From assembly GCA_013399855.1 (NCBI GenBank), contig VXAY01002852.1, positions 165 through 64,164 on the forward strand: a stretch of DNA of 64,000 nt, written 5' to 3'. The DNA comes from Oxyruncus cristatus. Lineage: Eukaryota > Chordata > Aves > Passeriformes > Cotingidae. The translations under genes and the position numbers were made by a program. The notes beneath the pieces were generated by a model. The model ran no database searches, had not been told where the DNA came from, and saw only the letters and a program-made list of their open reading frames with translations. Positions 1-18,193 of this stretch are shown here, piece after piece (position 1 is the first letter of the stretch; each line of letters begins with the position of its first letter).

Positions 1-46
1 AAGGGGCCCGGCACGAAGCAGGAGGCGGCGGCCGGCACGTCCTGGG

Positions 47-93
47 GTAAGGGAAGAGCCGACTGGGACCCCCCCTCGGTCCCTCCTCCACAG
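47..93 (+). other. Possible 47-bp intron, or fortuitous splice-like sites, in the MIEF1 leader
   Basis: A donor-like GGG|GTAAGG at 47 and an acceptor-like TCCTCCACAG ending at 93 bracket a C-rich tract. At 47 bp this would be unusually short for a vertebrate intron. The more likely reading is that the acceptor belongs to the exon carrying the microprotein frame and the true donor lies upstream of the window. No in-frame ATG is gained with or without splicing. Confidence 0.25.
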
Positions 94-123
94 GTCGCCC
101 GCCCGCGCCGCACGGTTGCCCCG

Positions 124-336
124 ACGGCCGCGTGGTCCCGCGGGGCGGTGCTGGCGCTGTACCGGGCCCTGCTGCGCCGCGGCCGCGCCCTGCGCTACAC
201 CGACCGCGACTTCTACCTGGCCGCCGTCCGCCGCGAGTTCCGCCGCAACCAGGGGCTGCAGCGCCCGGAGGACAAGGAGAGGCAGCTGGAGAAGGGACAG
301 GTGTTCCTGCAGAGCGGGCTCGGCGGCCTGGTTTAG
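124..336 (+). CDS. MIEF1: MIEF1 microprotein (altMiD51, LYR family) reading frame in the MIEF1 leader, without an ATG
   Basis: The frame reads [18 protein letters not shown], then [20 protein letters not shown], and ends [19 protein letters not shown] with TAG at 334-336. This matches the LYR-motif microprotein encoded in the 5' leader of mammalian MIEF1, which acts in the mitochondrial matrix and is linked to mitoribosome assembly. The LYR tripeptide and the conserved F and R residues are visible. Counting from the codon that aligns with the human initiator gives 70 residues, the human length. That codon is ACG (124-126), not ATG, and no ATG occurs in any frame from base 1 to the stop. Translation could use ACG or GTG (148) as near-cognate starts, the start could be lost, or the base could be an assembly error. 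The frame itself is clearly real; its translation here is uncertain. Confidence 0.8.
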   Translation, partial: TAAWSRGAVLALYRALLRRGRALRYTDRDFYLAAVRREFRRNQGLQRPEDKERQLEKGQVFLQSGLGGLV

Positions 337-1880
337 AGATTCCCTGTAGCAGCTCCCACTGACCCCACTTACTTCCCCCTTCTTTCCAACACAACCTCGC
401 CAAGCAGAAGAGATGATTAACAATTACTGCACACCACTGTCTTGAAGTCTGGAAGGTGCTTCCACGGGCACACCAGGAGGGCTCTCCTGTTCTTTTCACA
501 AATGCATTAGGTCACAGGTAGGTCATTTACAATGATATCACTGTTCTTCATGCTGCTGTTGCAGCGAGCTTTGTGAAGGTGCATTATCTTTTCTGCCTGG
601 GGATCACAAGTGACTGTATTCCTGGTTCATCCAGGCAGGAACATTCCTCCTGAGATTGTAACTTGGATTTAGAAAAACCAAGGGGCAGTTTTAAACCGCC
701 CAAGTCAGGCAAACAGGCTGAGAACCTTTGGAACTGACTCAGAAAACAGACCTCAAGTCATGTTGGAAGAGTTTCCTGGTGTTTTCATGTAGGTTCACTG
801 GGGATCCACCTACAGCTACAGTGGAGCCAAGGTGGGTTTCACAGGATCAGTAAGGTTGGAAAAGACCTCTGAGATCATCAAGTCCAACCCATGACCAAAC
901 ACCATTACATCAACTAGACCATGGCACTCAGTGCCACATCCAGTCCCTCCTTAAACACCTCCAGGTGCAGTGACTCCGCTGCCTCTCTGGGCAGCCCATT
1001 CCATATGTCTGATCACCCTTTCTGTGAAGAAATTTATCCTGATGTCCAGTCTGAACCTTCCTTGCTGCAGCTTGAGGCTGTGTTTGCCAGAGAGACTCTT
1101 TAAATTTAAATTTCAAGTTTAGGTGAAATGGGAATCAAAGAACACAAAAGCATGTGTTTAAGAAAATGTTAGTGTTAATGTTACACATTACTTGTCTGAG
1201 AGTCAAACCCACCAGACTTAAGGACAGGAGTAAATGTCCAGTGAAAGCAAGGGAGTTGTTCCCTTTATGGTGCGTTATGGTTCCTGCTGTTGTTTCTTGG
1301 GTGTTTTTGAAGTATCTGGAATCGGCCGTTGTCCAGAAATTAATCTGAGACCTCCTGTCAGCTCTTGGGAAGATTCTGATTTGTTACACACAAGCAGGTG
1401 ACCATCCTTGTATCTCGCTGTCTGTGAGCAAAATTACACTCAGAGAATTAGAAAATAAATTGGCCTTTGGTTGAGAAGCCGAAACTAGAAGGAAAATATC
1501 TGAATGGTCATAGAGTTCTGCATAATATGCAGGATTTTATTACAAAATATTGCGGAATTAAGGCGTACTTTCTTTGATTAAACCTGCTTCAATGATTAGA
1601 AACCCCACATCAAATTTGGATGTTTTCCTTCAGGCAATGAATGTTGCTGGAAGCAAAGAAATGCTGTCATTGCAGAGCTTGGTCACTACTGTCCTGGCAT
1701 GGCTGGGAACAAGCAGCTCCTTGAGGGAACATAATTAAAGAGGCCGCAGGGTTAGGTGGTCCCTTCCTATGGCCCCGTGCTGAGGCCCCAAGAGCCGTGG
1801 GTGTGAGGTGGGGGAGAAGGGAGTGAACTGTCAGGGTTGCGTGTTTTGACCCCTCTGTTTAACGTTCCTGCTCCCTCCAG
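337..1880 (+). other. MIEF1 leader exon remainder and first intron
   Basis: Sequence between the microprotein stop and the exon that carries the MIEF1 start. A plausible donor is ACAG|GTAGGT at 517/518. The acceptor is CCCTCCAG ending at 1880, five bases before the ATG at 1886. A CR1 3' end lies at about 838-1090. Nothing else coding-like is seen. Confidence 0.5.
838..1090 (-). mobile_element. CR1 LINE fragment (3' end), antisense to MIEF1
   Basis: The plus strand reads GTTGGAAAAGACCTCTGAGA, then TCAAGTCCAACCCATGACC, and continues into the CCTCCAGGTGCAGTGACTCC and GGGCAGCCCATTCCA blocks. This is the reverse complement of the avian CR1 3' region. The terminal ATTCTATG repeats are missing and divergence is appreciable, so it is an old 5'-truncated copy. 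Confidence 0.85.
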
Positions 1881-1885
1881 GTAAG

Positions 1886-6550
<4,665 letters not shown>

Positions 6551-6839
6551 TGGGGCCTTACCTAGGGAAGTGTTGATTTGGTTTAGCCAATGCAGACTTT
6601 GATTACTACAAATTATGTCTCCTCCACTTCTCCCTATCTTCCTCTCTCTCTCCACCACTCCCTCTTTTTGGTTCATTAGTAATTCCTGCTGTGGAGTTGG
6701 TGCTCCCACTGAATTTCTTGGTGCTACTGGTCCATTTCCACCATCTCTGCCCCAACAGGTACCCATTGGCTTGGAAAGCGAGGCTACAACTGCAGCTCTA
6801 AGATCTTCACATAAATTCTGCTGAAGTGTCTACCAAAAA

Positions 6840-6845
6840 AATAAA
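6840..6845 (+). terminator. Candidate proximal polyadenylation signal of MIEF1
   Basis: AATAAA lies 290 bp past the MIEF1 stop codon. Further AATAAA hexamers at 10007-10012 and 10615-10620 could serve longer 3' UTRs. The choice cannot be made from sequence alone. Confidence 0.4.
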
Positions 6846-9800
6846 CCAAACTATGCACTTCTTTCTTCTGTAGTACACTTACTGCAGCGAGTCCGTTTTG
6901 GTCTGAAGAAGGTGGAACTGGGCTGGTAAATCCAATGACAATTTTAGCAGACTTGCATTGAGGTCGTTCAATTTCCTCCAGCGTGACTTTGCCCCATGTT
7001 TCTTTTTCTCTGCTGTCCCACACTGTCTCACTTTCCTTTCTTTTTTGTCCCTTTGACCCAGTCATGCAGGGCAGACTGAGTGAGATGTTTGGATAGGGTT
7101 GTGTTTTGTGTTTCTGAGTGGATAATAATTACACTGGCAGTATTTAGGGCTGTAGAGCTTGGAATAGGAGAATTCCCACAGCTCCTGCTCCTGCAGAGCC
7201 TTCTCACCCTTTGCAAGGTGGGTTCAGGACTAAGGGCCAAGGTTTGTCCATTCTGCTGCAACACAACCTCCAGTGTGGGCGTCAAAGCTGTCATAGGGAA
7301 GGAAGAAACCTTTGTGGTCTGGCTGTGTGATGAGGCCAAAGGAGCAGAGCTTGCCATTCCTGCCTAGCCAGATCTGCTGGAATGGCCTCGGGAGTGGAGA
7401 ACAAGGCAGCTCCTTAGTTGTCTCTGGCATAGAGGAAGAGAGGGTGGGTTTTGGCAGAGGGGTGGGAGAGACACATATGGGAATGGGGATTGGTTTTTTT
7501 CATCTTTTTCCCAGGAGCTTATGGCTGTTCTGGTTTACGGGAGTTGGAAACAAGACTGCATGCCTCAAAGGTCTTTGTGATAAGCACACACAAGCCAGAT
7601 TCTCACCAGCTATAAGTCTGTGAAGGTGATAGAACTGAAGTGGTGTCATCAGCAAGGTTTTGTCCCATACACTGGTATTAGGGTACATATACAGAGTTGA
7701 CATTTAGAGATGTATTAGCTTTGCCATCTGCTCTGTGTGTGTTTTAGTCTCCTCCCCAGAACTGTGGCTGTCCATCCCCTTCCTCATTCCCATGTGCTGA
7801 CTTTCCCGTGCTCCCAATTTACAAATACTCTCAGAAAGCTGGTGAGGTGAGGGCACACCTTCTGCCCACTCCTGTTTTCGGCTGCTGTCAGGCCGTAGAC
7901 TCTGTATACTCTGCTTTAAGCCATGTGGCCTGCTGTCTGCAAAAAGGGGGAGAGAGAGTGTTCCCCCGAGTCTGGGGCTCTGTGTGTGTCTCAAAAGACC
8001 AGCATAACTATTGTTAGAGAAACATACTTGCCTTTTCCCAGCTTTATCAGCTTTTTCCCCCCCTTGCTGTCCAGCCTCCTTAGCCAATGGAGAAGGCTAC
8101 TGCAACATTAGGGCTTGGAGGGAGCAGGAATCCCTTTATCCTTTTCTCCTCCCTTCTTCTCAGGACTTCCCCCTTCTTTGACAGAGAATTTTCAAGGTGA
8201 ATTTCAGGAGTTGAAACACAGAGGGAAGTCTTTTGCCCTTGGGTTTTTTTTTCTTGTTTTTTTTTTTTTAGAGGCAGTGCTGGTGAGATGAGGGAGGGAG
8301 CATCTTTCTTGGACAATCCGTCCATTTTAGCCAATGTGTGAGATATTATTCTGTAAACAGTGATAACACAACATTGCATTTTAAATTATTTAATCCTTAG
8401 GGTACTGGTATTTTCTAGACTGCCAGATGTGTACTTTGAAGTTTGTGTGTGTATATAAAGTCTACAGTCTATCAAAGGTTAACAGAAATCCCATTTGTAT
8501 GACTATGTGTTTTGTAAGTTTTGCAGCAGTCAGTGTTGGTCAACTGTTGATTGCTCTTCACTCTGGTTCCCAGATTCTATTCCCCTCTTCCTTTCCTTGC
8601 CCTCCACTGCCTTTCTGATGTCAGCCTTCCTACCCTAAAAGCAGACAGATGAGACTTGGAGCTTATAGGCTATTGGGGGAAATTCCCCTTTTTTAATTAC
8701 TTGAAGGTCAACAAAAATATTAAAATATCTGGGTTGTCAGGAGTTCCCCCAAAGTTCATTTCTTCAGCATGATGTCACTGCTCACTTGGTGCTGATTCCA
8801 TTACCATGGTCTTCACACAGAATTGAGCAGCAATGTGGTTGGAAATGATCAAAACTAGATACAAAAAAAAAGGTGAGATATAAACAGGAGGACGCCACTG
8901 TCTGAGCTGACTTGAGAACAGTTGTCACATACATATCTGTACATAGAATTTTTACATGAAAGCTTTTACTTCTTCCTGGCAACCTAATGAATTAATATTT
9001 TATGGCCATTTTTTGCTGCTATTGAGCTCAGTTTGTGTATCAAATCGAGACTGAAGCTGCCTTTTTGCCTTTTCTGTAGACTCTACTCAACTTCACTTGA
9101 ATTCAATCACTTCCATCATTTCTTCCCTTCATTTTGCCCTCCTCTGAGCTATCCACAAGCCTGTTCTCAGGAGGCAAATGCTCACTTCCCCACACGCAGC
9201 CACCACTGCAGGCAATAGCTGCCCTGGCAGTGACAGTCTCAACAAAGGCCAAAGACGTGATGGGTCACAGGGACACTACAATTAGGAATCTTTTAAAAGC
9301 AGGGTCAGGCATAAGGGGCAGGGAAGAAGGTTTAGGGTAAGAATGCAGGAAACTTACAGTAATGCTGTACCCAGTGTGTGGGTCAAACAGAATGTTGCAG
9401 AGTCTAACTGGCACCTTTCAGTATTAAATGCAGTGCATGTGTTTATGTACAGCCTGGAGGGCTGTCTTACCTCTAGGTAGGCTCCTTCCTAGTCAAATCT
9501 GTAGCACAGAGCAAGAGAACCTAAAGCTGAATGTAAAAAGGGCAGCTCCAGGCCACCTTCCTGGCAGAGTGGCTCAGAGACAGATTGATTGTAAGAGACC
9601 CAGGGCATATGTTGGGCTGGTTGCTGCCTGGGCTTCAAGAATGTCTTGGTGTGTTCTGCTATAGCTTAGCTCACACAAGCTTCCTGTGAGATTGTCGTGT
9701 TATTCCCTGTAACCACAGGATGAGGACCAACTTGCTCAGCTGTGGGGTTTCACTGCTGCTGAGCTCCACTGCTGTTCCTTCAAGTCAGATGGGTTTATTT

Positions 9801-12452
9801 TCCCCTGTTTAAAAGCAATTATGGAAACAGGAGGCTGCTTTCTGCCCCCTGGCGAGGTGCCATCAGGGCCCTCTCTCTTAGTATGTGGGCAACTCACAGT
9901 GAGAAATGAAGAGATGATGCACCATCTCTCCCAGGCCTGGAGGCTGTGGATTTGCAAAGGGGAACGTCCAAGTGCATGGTGTCTGACAGAGTGTGTGGAA
10001 TTCTGAAATAAAATGACTTTCCACAGTAACGTGATTGTCTCTGGTGTGTTTATAAACAAAGGAGCATCTCTCTCTGCTTTCATCTTTGTGCATCACCTTC
10101 ATGCTGATATGATTCTGCACTTCACCAGTGCTTGGGGACAGACATGCCCCTTGCTGATTTACTTGCTTTCCCTTTGCAGCTCTGGGCACTCAAGGCTTTG
10201 CAGCTTGTCTTGAGGGAGCAATCAGCTCGGTACTGCAGCATCCTGGCTCCTGGCAGCGTTCGCACCAGTCACAAGATGATGCGCAATTGTGGCGCGGTGC
10301 CTCCCATCCTTTCCCTGCTAGCCCGCGTGCCCAGGCAGGCACCTGCTTTTCATGTGGCTCCCCAGACTTCAGAGGCTTCCGTGCCTCTGCACATTAAACT
10401 TTCCTGTGCAGACTCCCCGCCCTTGTTCAAGTCACACCTTGTTTTTTATGTGCCAGTCCTCTGTCCTGCCAAATGCACTCCTCTTTTATCCAGGCATCAG
10501 CCTTGAGGCAGTGAGGAAACCTCTTTGCCAGAGGCCTGTGTCTGGTATATTGAAGCTCTTTGCAGTAAGACCCAGTAGCCACTTGGGAAGGTGTGGCAGA
10601 AATGTTGGACATCAAATAAAGCATGAAGTGATGCTGCTTTTAATGGGTCCCAGGCTCCTTCATTCTGGGCAGATAAGCTACAGTGACAACATAGTCCTGT
10701 GAGACTTGTTTTAATGAGGACTCTAATTAACATTTAACTATTTCGGAAGATATTTCATGATACAAAGGGAATCTACAGTTCTTTTTTTTTTCCTGATACC
10801 CCTTGCTTCTGTTGTTTTGGTTTTTTTCCTTTAATCTATCCTGTCGTAGAAACAGATCAGATGAGATCGAGCACATTTCATGCCATACAGACTCTTAGGG
10901 GAACATCTAAAATCGGCTGCCTGTGGAATCTGTGACAGGTATTACCCCCTCAAGTCAAAGCCCCTGGAATGCCTAGAGCCTACAATACATGCTTAATATA
11001 TGCAGCGGTTTGCATCTTTTCATACAAGCTGTCCTGGCACGAATAGGGAAGAAAGATCAAAAGATAAAGGATTAATGGAGAGAAGAAAAAATTTGAGCAG
11101 AGTGATGATAATTATTTCAAGCATGGAAAAAGTTGCCACAAAGAAGAAGAGCATAAACAGAACTCCAGGCTGCAAAGACTCAGAATCTCTTTTGTTCTTA
11201 GCCTAAGGAACAAACAGTTCAGGAGGAAAGTGAATTCTGGAAAAAGCAAAATGTTTTTCCCTCTTTGTTGTATAACCACAGTCCTGTCCTGGATATTAAT
11301 GAATATGAGCTTACATTTTACTTATTTATTTTTGCATCACTTAATAAATAAATTCCAGTCTGCCTATTTTGTAGCTAATCTTAAACTGAGGAGGAAAGGA
11401 TGACTGAACCCCAAATTTGAGATTATCATGCTAAACTGTTGAACTGTATGATGAATGTTTCTCTTTTTTTTCCCTAAATACTTAATTGTATCCATGTCTT
11501 TTTAAGCTTTATTTTAAGATTTTAAACTCCAGAAAAGCTGCAGACAGCTGTTGTTGTTTTAAATCTAGTCTCATGGAAAAAAACCAGGAGCCTCTTGTAA
11601 ATGAGGAGTTTCTCTTTCAGATAAGAGAAAATATGTTTGCCCCCTACCTGCACTAGGTATGATTCAATGGCTCCAGCATGGCTCACTGAATCTGGGACTG
11701 GATCTTGAAATGCTGGGCTTTGCCCACAGATAAAGCAAGCAAGAAATTGGAAATTCTACTTCCTTTCAGTGAAACCCAGTATTTGCTTCCAGTCCTAGGA
11801 GAACTGCTGAAGTCTAGACACTTGGGGAACTGTTTGAGGTATCTGGATTTTGTCTTCTTTATTCTTGTCAGGCTCGGTTATGATATGAATTTATGATCTA
11901 AGGGATTCAAGAACTGTCCTCCCTCTCAGTTTTTTTTCCTTTTTTTTTTTTTTTTCCCTCAGATTTGACACCTTCTAAAAATAGCTCTCATTTAACGAGT
12001 GTGTCCCCTACACAATCAGGGATAGCACAGTCTAAAATTTTTACTAGCACACTCTGAGAAGGAGAGCATTATTCACAAGTCATGGAGCCAGAAATGTGGT
12101 GGTGAACAGGCTATTCTTATCTTTATAGTATGTGATCCAGTGGAATAACTTTGTAAATAGATAAGGCAAAAGAGGGTGATGAGACCAAAGGCAGGGAATA
12201 TCTGAAAACATTCTGCAGATAGAAAGCATTCTTGTCATTTTACGAAGAGCAGGAGAGTAGGAGACAAACTTCTCATGATCTCAAGTTTTCCTAAGCCCTC
12301 ACACAGAAGTCAGTTCTAAACAAAATCACATTAAACACACTAAAAGCCAGATTGATTTTTATTTTGCTGCCCTGGTTCAATATCCCTGGCTCCTGTGGCT
12401 AAGTAGCTCTTTGATCTGTCTATTAACACTCAGTGCTAAGCTTCTCAGGGGA

Positions 12453-12471
12453 AATATATATATATATATAT
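12453..12471. repeat. (TA)n microsatellite
   Basis: About nine uninterrupted AT dinucleotides. Confidence 0.9.
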
Positions 12472-15400
12472 CAATGCTAACCACATTCTTCATGAAAAGC
12501 CTTCTCCGTACAGATAATGGGCAAAAGTTACTTGCTTGAGTTTTTGGTTTTGTTTCAGATTTTATTTTTTTAGGCAACAGTTCCTTTGGTTCAGTGCAAG
12601 TCCACCCCTTCCCCTGCCTCCCACTGTGGTAGAACTGCCACTGTTCCACAGAAGCATGGGGTGATACAGTGCTCCATAAGACATCCCACTACAATGATCC
12701 CAGTTCTGTAAGACTCTCCACTCAGCATTGCAAAGGACAGGCCTAACAGACAACAGACACGAGGGCATAGATGGCAAATGATGGACTGTGTTGGGTCTTC
12801 ACCTGTCCCATGACAGACGTTACTTCAAAACCCATAATGCCCTGGCAGGCTCCTTACCCCCTTCGAAAGGCGAGAAGCAATCATTCCTGGAAGCAGTATG
12901 GCAGAAAGATATTTTTGCCTTCAAAGTCTTGAATTTATTTAGCACAGAGTATTGTTATGTATGGCCTTGGAGACAATAACTACTGCCACTTATCTGATAA
13001 TATAATGTAAGTCATGTTCAACTGCTGATTGTTTACAGCAGCAGTGATACACTGTCAGAAGGTCTGAGATACACTGAAGCAAAGGTAGTACAATACACAG
13101 TAGTCCCACAGGCTGCAGAGCTGCAGCTCCCACGTTGCTTGTTAGAGAGCAAGCTGGCAGGGGCCCAGATCCCTGCCATTCACAGGGAGGGTGTTTTTTG
13201 CTGAGGCAAGAGCGAGACCAAGGCACAAACCTTTTCTTTTCCAAATCTCTGCCTGTGGTCATGAGAGAGACAGTAGAAAGCATTTAGTCCAGTGCCTTTT
13301 CTTGAACAATGAGCTAATGTTTTGGGTTAGAAATCTTTCTTCTTTCTTTTTTTTTTTTTTTTGTGTGTGTTGTTTTTTTTTTAATATATATTTAATTTTG
13401 TAGTTTCTTTCTTATGTTAAAAAAATAAAATTAATAAAGTGTGATCTCCATCACTGCAAAGGAGGGTGCTTGGTGTCACCAGCAGACTGGTGGCTCCCAT
13501 GCTTTGTGTCCTGGGAGAGACCCACCCTTTTGCGGTCAGACAGAGCCTGTCTGAGACCTGTGTTTCTGATAAGTGCATCCAAATCAGCCTCAGTGAAACT
13601 GTGTGACTAAGGAGAATGGCTCAAATGTTACCTTCCTGAATAGCACCTGCGTTGCCTCAGACCCAGAGGAGATGTGTCCCATCATTACAAGGCCACAACA
13701 AAGTCTCACCCTGTGAGTGCCAAAAGAGCAGGCCAGCAGTACCTCCCCTTATCCAGCAGACTGTTTTACTGTGGATGGTTCCTCAGACAGATCAGACAGA
13801 TCTGGGGTTAGTCTCAAACCATTCTCTCAGCAGTCAAGCATAGAAACCTCCTCCTGTCATGAGAGCTGCAAACCTCCCTTACCAAGCACCACAGTAATAG
13901 CAGTAAGAGGGTCGGTGGATTAAGAAGCCACAGCACCTACTCAATATGATACTTTGGCTGCAAAGTCTCTTTGGGGACTATTATCCAGCTTGCCCATGGC
14001 CAGCTGCCCTGTAGTGCACCTAAAGAGGCTCTACTGAGGCCACCCACAAGCCCATGTATGAGTGCACGGAGGAGAACAGTCTCAGAGTCTTCTGAAAGAA
14101 TATTCTTGCTGCCAATATTTGCCAAATCCTCTAACACAGGGAGATTAGGAGGAAAAATTACATTCCTTCAGGAAAAAGCTATAAACTCAATGATGTCACA
14201 ACTGTGTCAACATCCACCAGGAATTTCTCTCTCCCCCTTTGTAAACAAGTATATATCAAAACAGAACAAAGTCTTCTGGTAAATCACTGAGCAGCTGTTG
14301 CCTATGAAGAGTGGAAAATTATTACTGAAAAATGGCTGCAGTGTTCATCCCCAGGGACTTGGGCAGCTACATCCTCAACAGTGATTTATCCCCAAAAGAG
14401 TTTCAGAGCTTCATCTGAACTACCTGGTTTATCAAAGTTCTTGCTGGAGCTGCCTGCCAGCATCAGAATAAAAGAGACCTCATGCACACCCCGAAGATCC
14501 CCAGAACTCTGTTTTACTTCATTCATAGAGTATACCCCACTCACAGTCTCTTTTCCTGGCCTCATCAAAACATTTTGAAGTGACACGAAGTTAAAAACAA
14601 ATCACCAGATGGGGCACACAGAGCATAGTCTGGTATTATCAGCCTTTGATTGTGCAGCCCCCCCTCACTGAACACAGAGCTCAAATAACTTCTCCAGACA
14701 AAGTTGCCAGTTTAGAGGCCAGGTTCAGGAGTGCAACTGCCACTGTGCTGATACAGCAAGGAGTTTTCATGCTGTCAAGTCTGAGGGGCACTGACACAGT
14801 GAAAGAGAAATCCACTGAATCAATGATGGGCTGTTAACTCCCCCACTGGTGTCTGTGGCTGGCTGAGATGCTGCAGTCTCATAGTCCGAAGCTGCTTGTC
14901 AGGCCTCAGCTCTTGCTAACTTCAAACTGCTAGAAAAGAATCAACGTGCATTGTCACTCTCCTCTTCATCTCCTCCTTGCACAAAACGGCACAAGACACC
15001 CGTCACGTGTGACTCCAGCAGGTGTTGGTGACATGCAGATACATACATTTTGATATGCACTGAGCACACAATTTGCAGGGGGCTCACATCAACTACAGAC
15101 CCATGAAGAACAACAGTTGCCAGGAGATATGTTTCTGTTCTTTTATTGCTTGGACAACTGGAAGACTTTTGTGTCTGTGCTACACTGAGCCCACATGTGC
15201 TAATACACATGAGGGATTATTCTTGACCCCCAAATCTATTCATCATAATAAACCAAGGCTGGACAATGAGAAAACTAAAAATATCCCCCGATGGTCTGAA
15301 CAAAAGCCAGCAACCCCTCTTCCCCCTCCTTCACACATATTTTTTGCTAAACATCATTTTCAACCAGTTGTAGCTTTGCTCAGGAAATTCATGCTTGGGC

Positions 15401-16740
15401 AAGTTACAAGTTAAAACTCACCTCGCTCTTACCAGATTTACATAATGTTTTTACTTGTGGCAGCTGGCCACAGCCTGGCTGATTCTGAGTAACTAAGCCT
15501 CTGGAGAGACATATTTTGTGAGCTATCGGCATGTGCTTGGCATGCCCTTCTTTGTTCAGGAAGAAAAATGTAGGTGGACAACCTGGATTGTTTCCATATC
15601 TGTCTAAAATAATTGAACTGTAAGTTGCAAATGTAAATTGCAGATTTAATCCTCTTTTTTATTAGTTTCATTTCTAATGTCGGGGATATTTACATTACAG
15701 GATGGAAACAGAAGACAGTGAGGGGGTGGGTGAGTATGTAAGAAATAATTTATTAGGGATTTCATTTGCTGTACTAGTCCAAAACAAAGGAGGCAAAGCA
15801 TACGGATAACTTATTTTCTGTTTGTATGTAATAAAAGATGGACGCTAATACCTCCCAGCCTGATCTTTAATCACATATATTTGCTTTTCAATCTGGTTTC
15901 AAAATGGAATATCTGTAAAGGAATCCCTAAAGAATTTACAATGAGAATCTGGCAGAAAAGATCCTTCAGATATCTGTTTGTGCCACTTGAGAACAGAAGC
16001 AACTGAGCACAGCAAATTAGCCTGTGCCGTAGAGGTTGTAGGTAATTCTCCCTCAAAATGGCTCAAAATGTCTTATCTGCTTTGCCTCATTCCTCCCTTG
16101 TGTTTCCCTCAACACTCCTGTCTCACGGAAAGATTCCTGCTGGTCTCTGGAAATGCTTTGTTCATTGAAGTGTGGGATAAGGCTTCCTGTCCCTTCTGAT
16201 GAAAGGTTCAAAGGATTCAAGTTACCACTCACAAGAATTCCCCTGGGGACTTGTTCTCACACTCACCCCTCGTCCCCAGCCACCCCAGCAGGAAGCAGGG
16301 CCAGCAGGAAGCCCATCTGCTCCTTCTCTGGGGCACTGAGGCTCAGTGGGGGCCCAAAACTGCCTGCCCAGTGCCACGTGGGGGGTCACACCCCCTCCTG
16401 ATGCAGAGTCAGCCAGTCCTTCTCCCTGGCTGCAGCTTTCCCAGCACTCCAGGGAACAGTAAACATCTCTGTCTCAGTTACTTTTGCTGGTTCCCCTCCT
16501 GGCCCCAGCAATACCCACTCCTCCCCACCTTCCTTGCTCCCCTGCTACAGAGGCCTGTTTCCCTGCCACTGACACTCCCTGAGAGCATCCTATGCAGACT
16601 GTGCAAGGGAATGTTACCATGGAAACATTTACGTCCTCCCGGTCTTTGGTGTACTTGCTAACAGCATTCAGAATGTTTGTTTCCTGTATACTTGCTGGTG
16701 GAAGAAGAAAACCTCTTTTCCTTTGCAAAGTTTACTTAAA

Positions 16741-16779
16741 AACAAACAAACAAACAAACAAAAAACAAACAAAAAAAAA
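16741..16779. repeat. (CAAA)n microsatellite
   Basis: Five or more AAAC tetramers followed by a degenerate A-rich tail. Confidence 0.85.
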
Positions 16780-18178
16780 CCAGGAAAGAAATAATTGAAG
16801 AACATACATTCACCTTCCATCTTAATGAAGGAGGAGGGTGAAGGGAGGAATATTAGTTTTCCACCTCCTGGTGATGCTGTTTGGCCGAAGGTGGCTCTCT
16901 GCTGTGCTGTATTTATCAGGGCAGTTCATCACTTCCCAGCCAGGTCTTCGGCCTCTCTCCTGCAGTGAGCTCTGCACAAGCAGCTCCTTTCCCCTGCAGC
17001 TGGCCCCTCGTTTCTGAGTCAGGATGGATCTCGCTTATCACAGGAGCTCTCCTTGCCGTGGTACGGTATCCAGGGCAGCAAAATAGCATCCATGGTGCTG
17101 AAGCTGTTAACGTGACAGCAGGAGTTCACTGACCCTCACACAAACTGATCTTCCCTCAGACGCCACCTTTTTGCACTGTAAATTAAATTTTCTTTAGAGC
17201 TACCAGACTTCTCCATCTCTGAGCCACAAACATATTCTGTCATATTGGAAAGGAATTCTTTTTAGGCATTTTTGAGTTAGTAGTGGGTAGCTAGTAGTTC
17301 TCTGCTTAGAAAATACTTGTAAATTTTTTTGTGCAAAAATTCACAAGAAAGTGTTACTTGTGCTTAAAGAAGTATCTTTTACCCTGGTCAGAAACTCTAG
17401 CCACAGTGGAGACATCTCTGACACAATATGTGCAAAAGAAGAAAGATAATTTATAAAGGAATTGGGGATGTAGCTCATGAAATTATGTAACAACAGTAAT
17501 TCTGCAGTCTTGAAGGAAAAATATGCTTCTCTCTAAATGGCTGGTTTCTTTTTACTCGATTTCACTTTCTGGATTGGGCATTGTTACAAAGTATCTGGCT
17601 AGAACTACTAATACAGTCAAATTTCCACGATACTTCACGGACAAAATGGAGCTAGGCAGCAGGCAGATCTGGGTTAAGTCCCTCATTGCATATTTTATTT
17701 TTGCTTACGTGATTCTTGCGCACACATACCCAGAGTCCTTCCAGAGAAATCTATAATTATCTTTTCATGATGAAGGATTGGGTGTGTATAGCATTTCTGT
17801 TTATTTAGCTACAATTATGGTCATACAATCACCCTTTTCTTTTCACTTAAAGGAGGGGAAAGCAGGCACAGCAGGGGATGTGAGAGCTCTCCCTTAGCCA
17901 GTGAGGACATAGAGGTGCTGTCCACCCAGCCAATCACCCGTCTGGCTTCTTTAAAAGCTGACGCATCCTCTTGGTTTTGCTTTGAGGCAAGATCTGCCTC
18001 CTCTGTAGTGTATTTATCAGAGCAGTCATCTTAGATCAATCGATTGCTACTGTGGTGCTTTTGGCATTGGAGGACGTTTTTCTTTGCCTCCTCTATTTTA
18101 ATGAGTCATTACAAAATATGTGCTTGCTTCTACACAAAAAAAAAAAAGAGAAACAAACAAAACCCCAAAACCTCAACA

Positions 18179-18193
18179 CCCCCCCCCCCCCCC
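18179..18193. repeat. Homopolymer C run
   Basis: Fifteen consecutive C bases just after an A-rich tract. The length is likely to be unreliable in the assembly. Confidence 0.85.
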
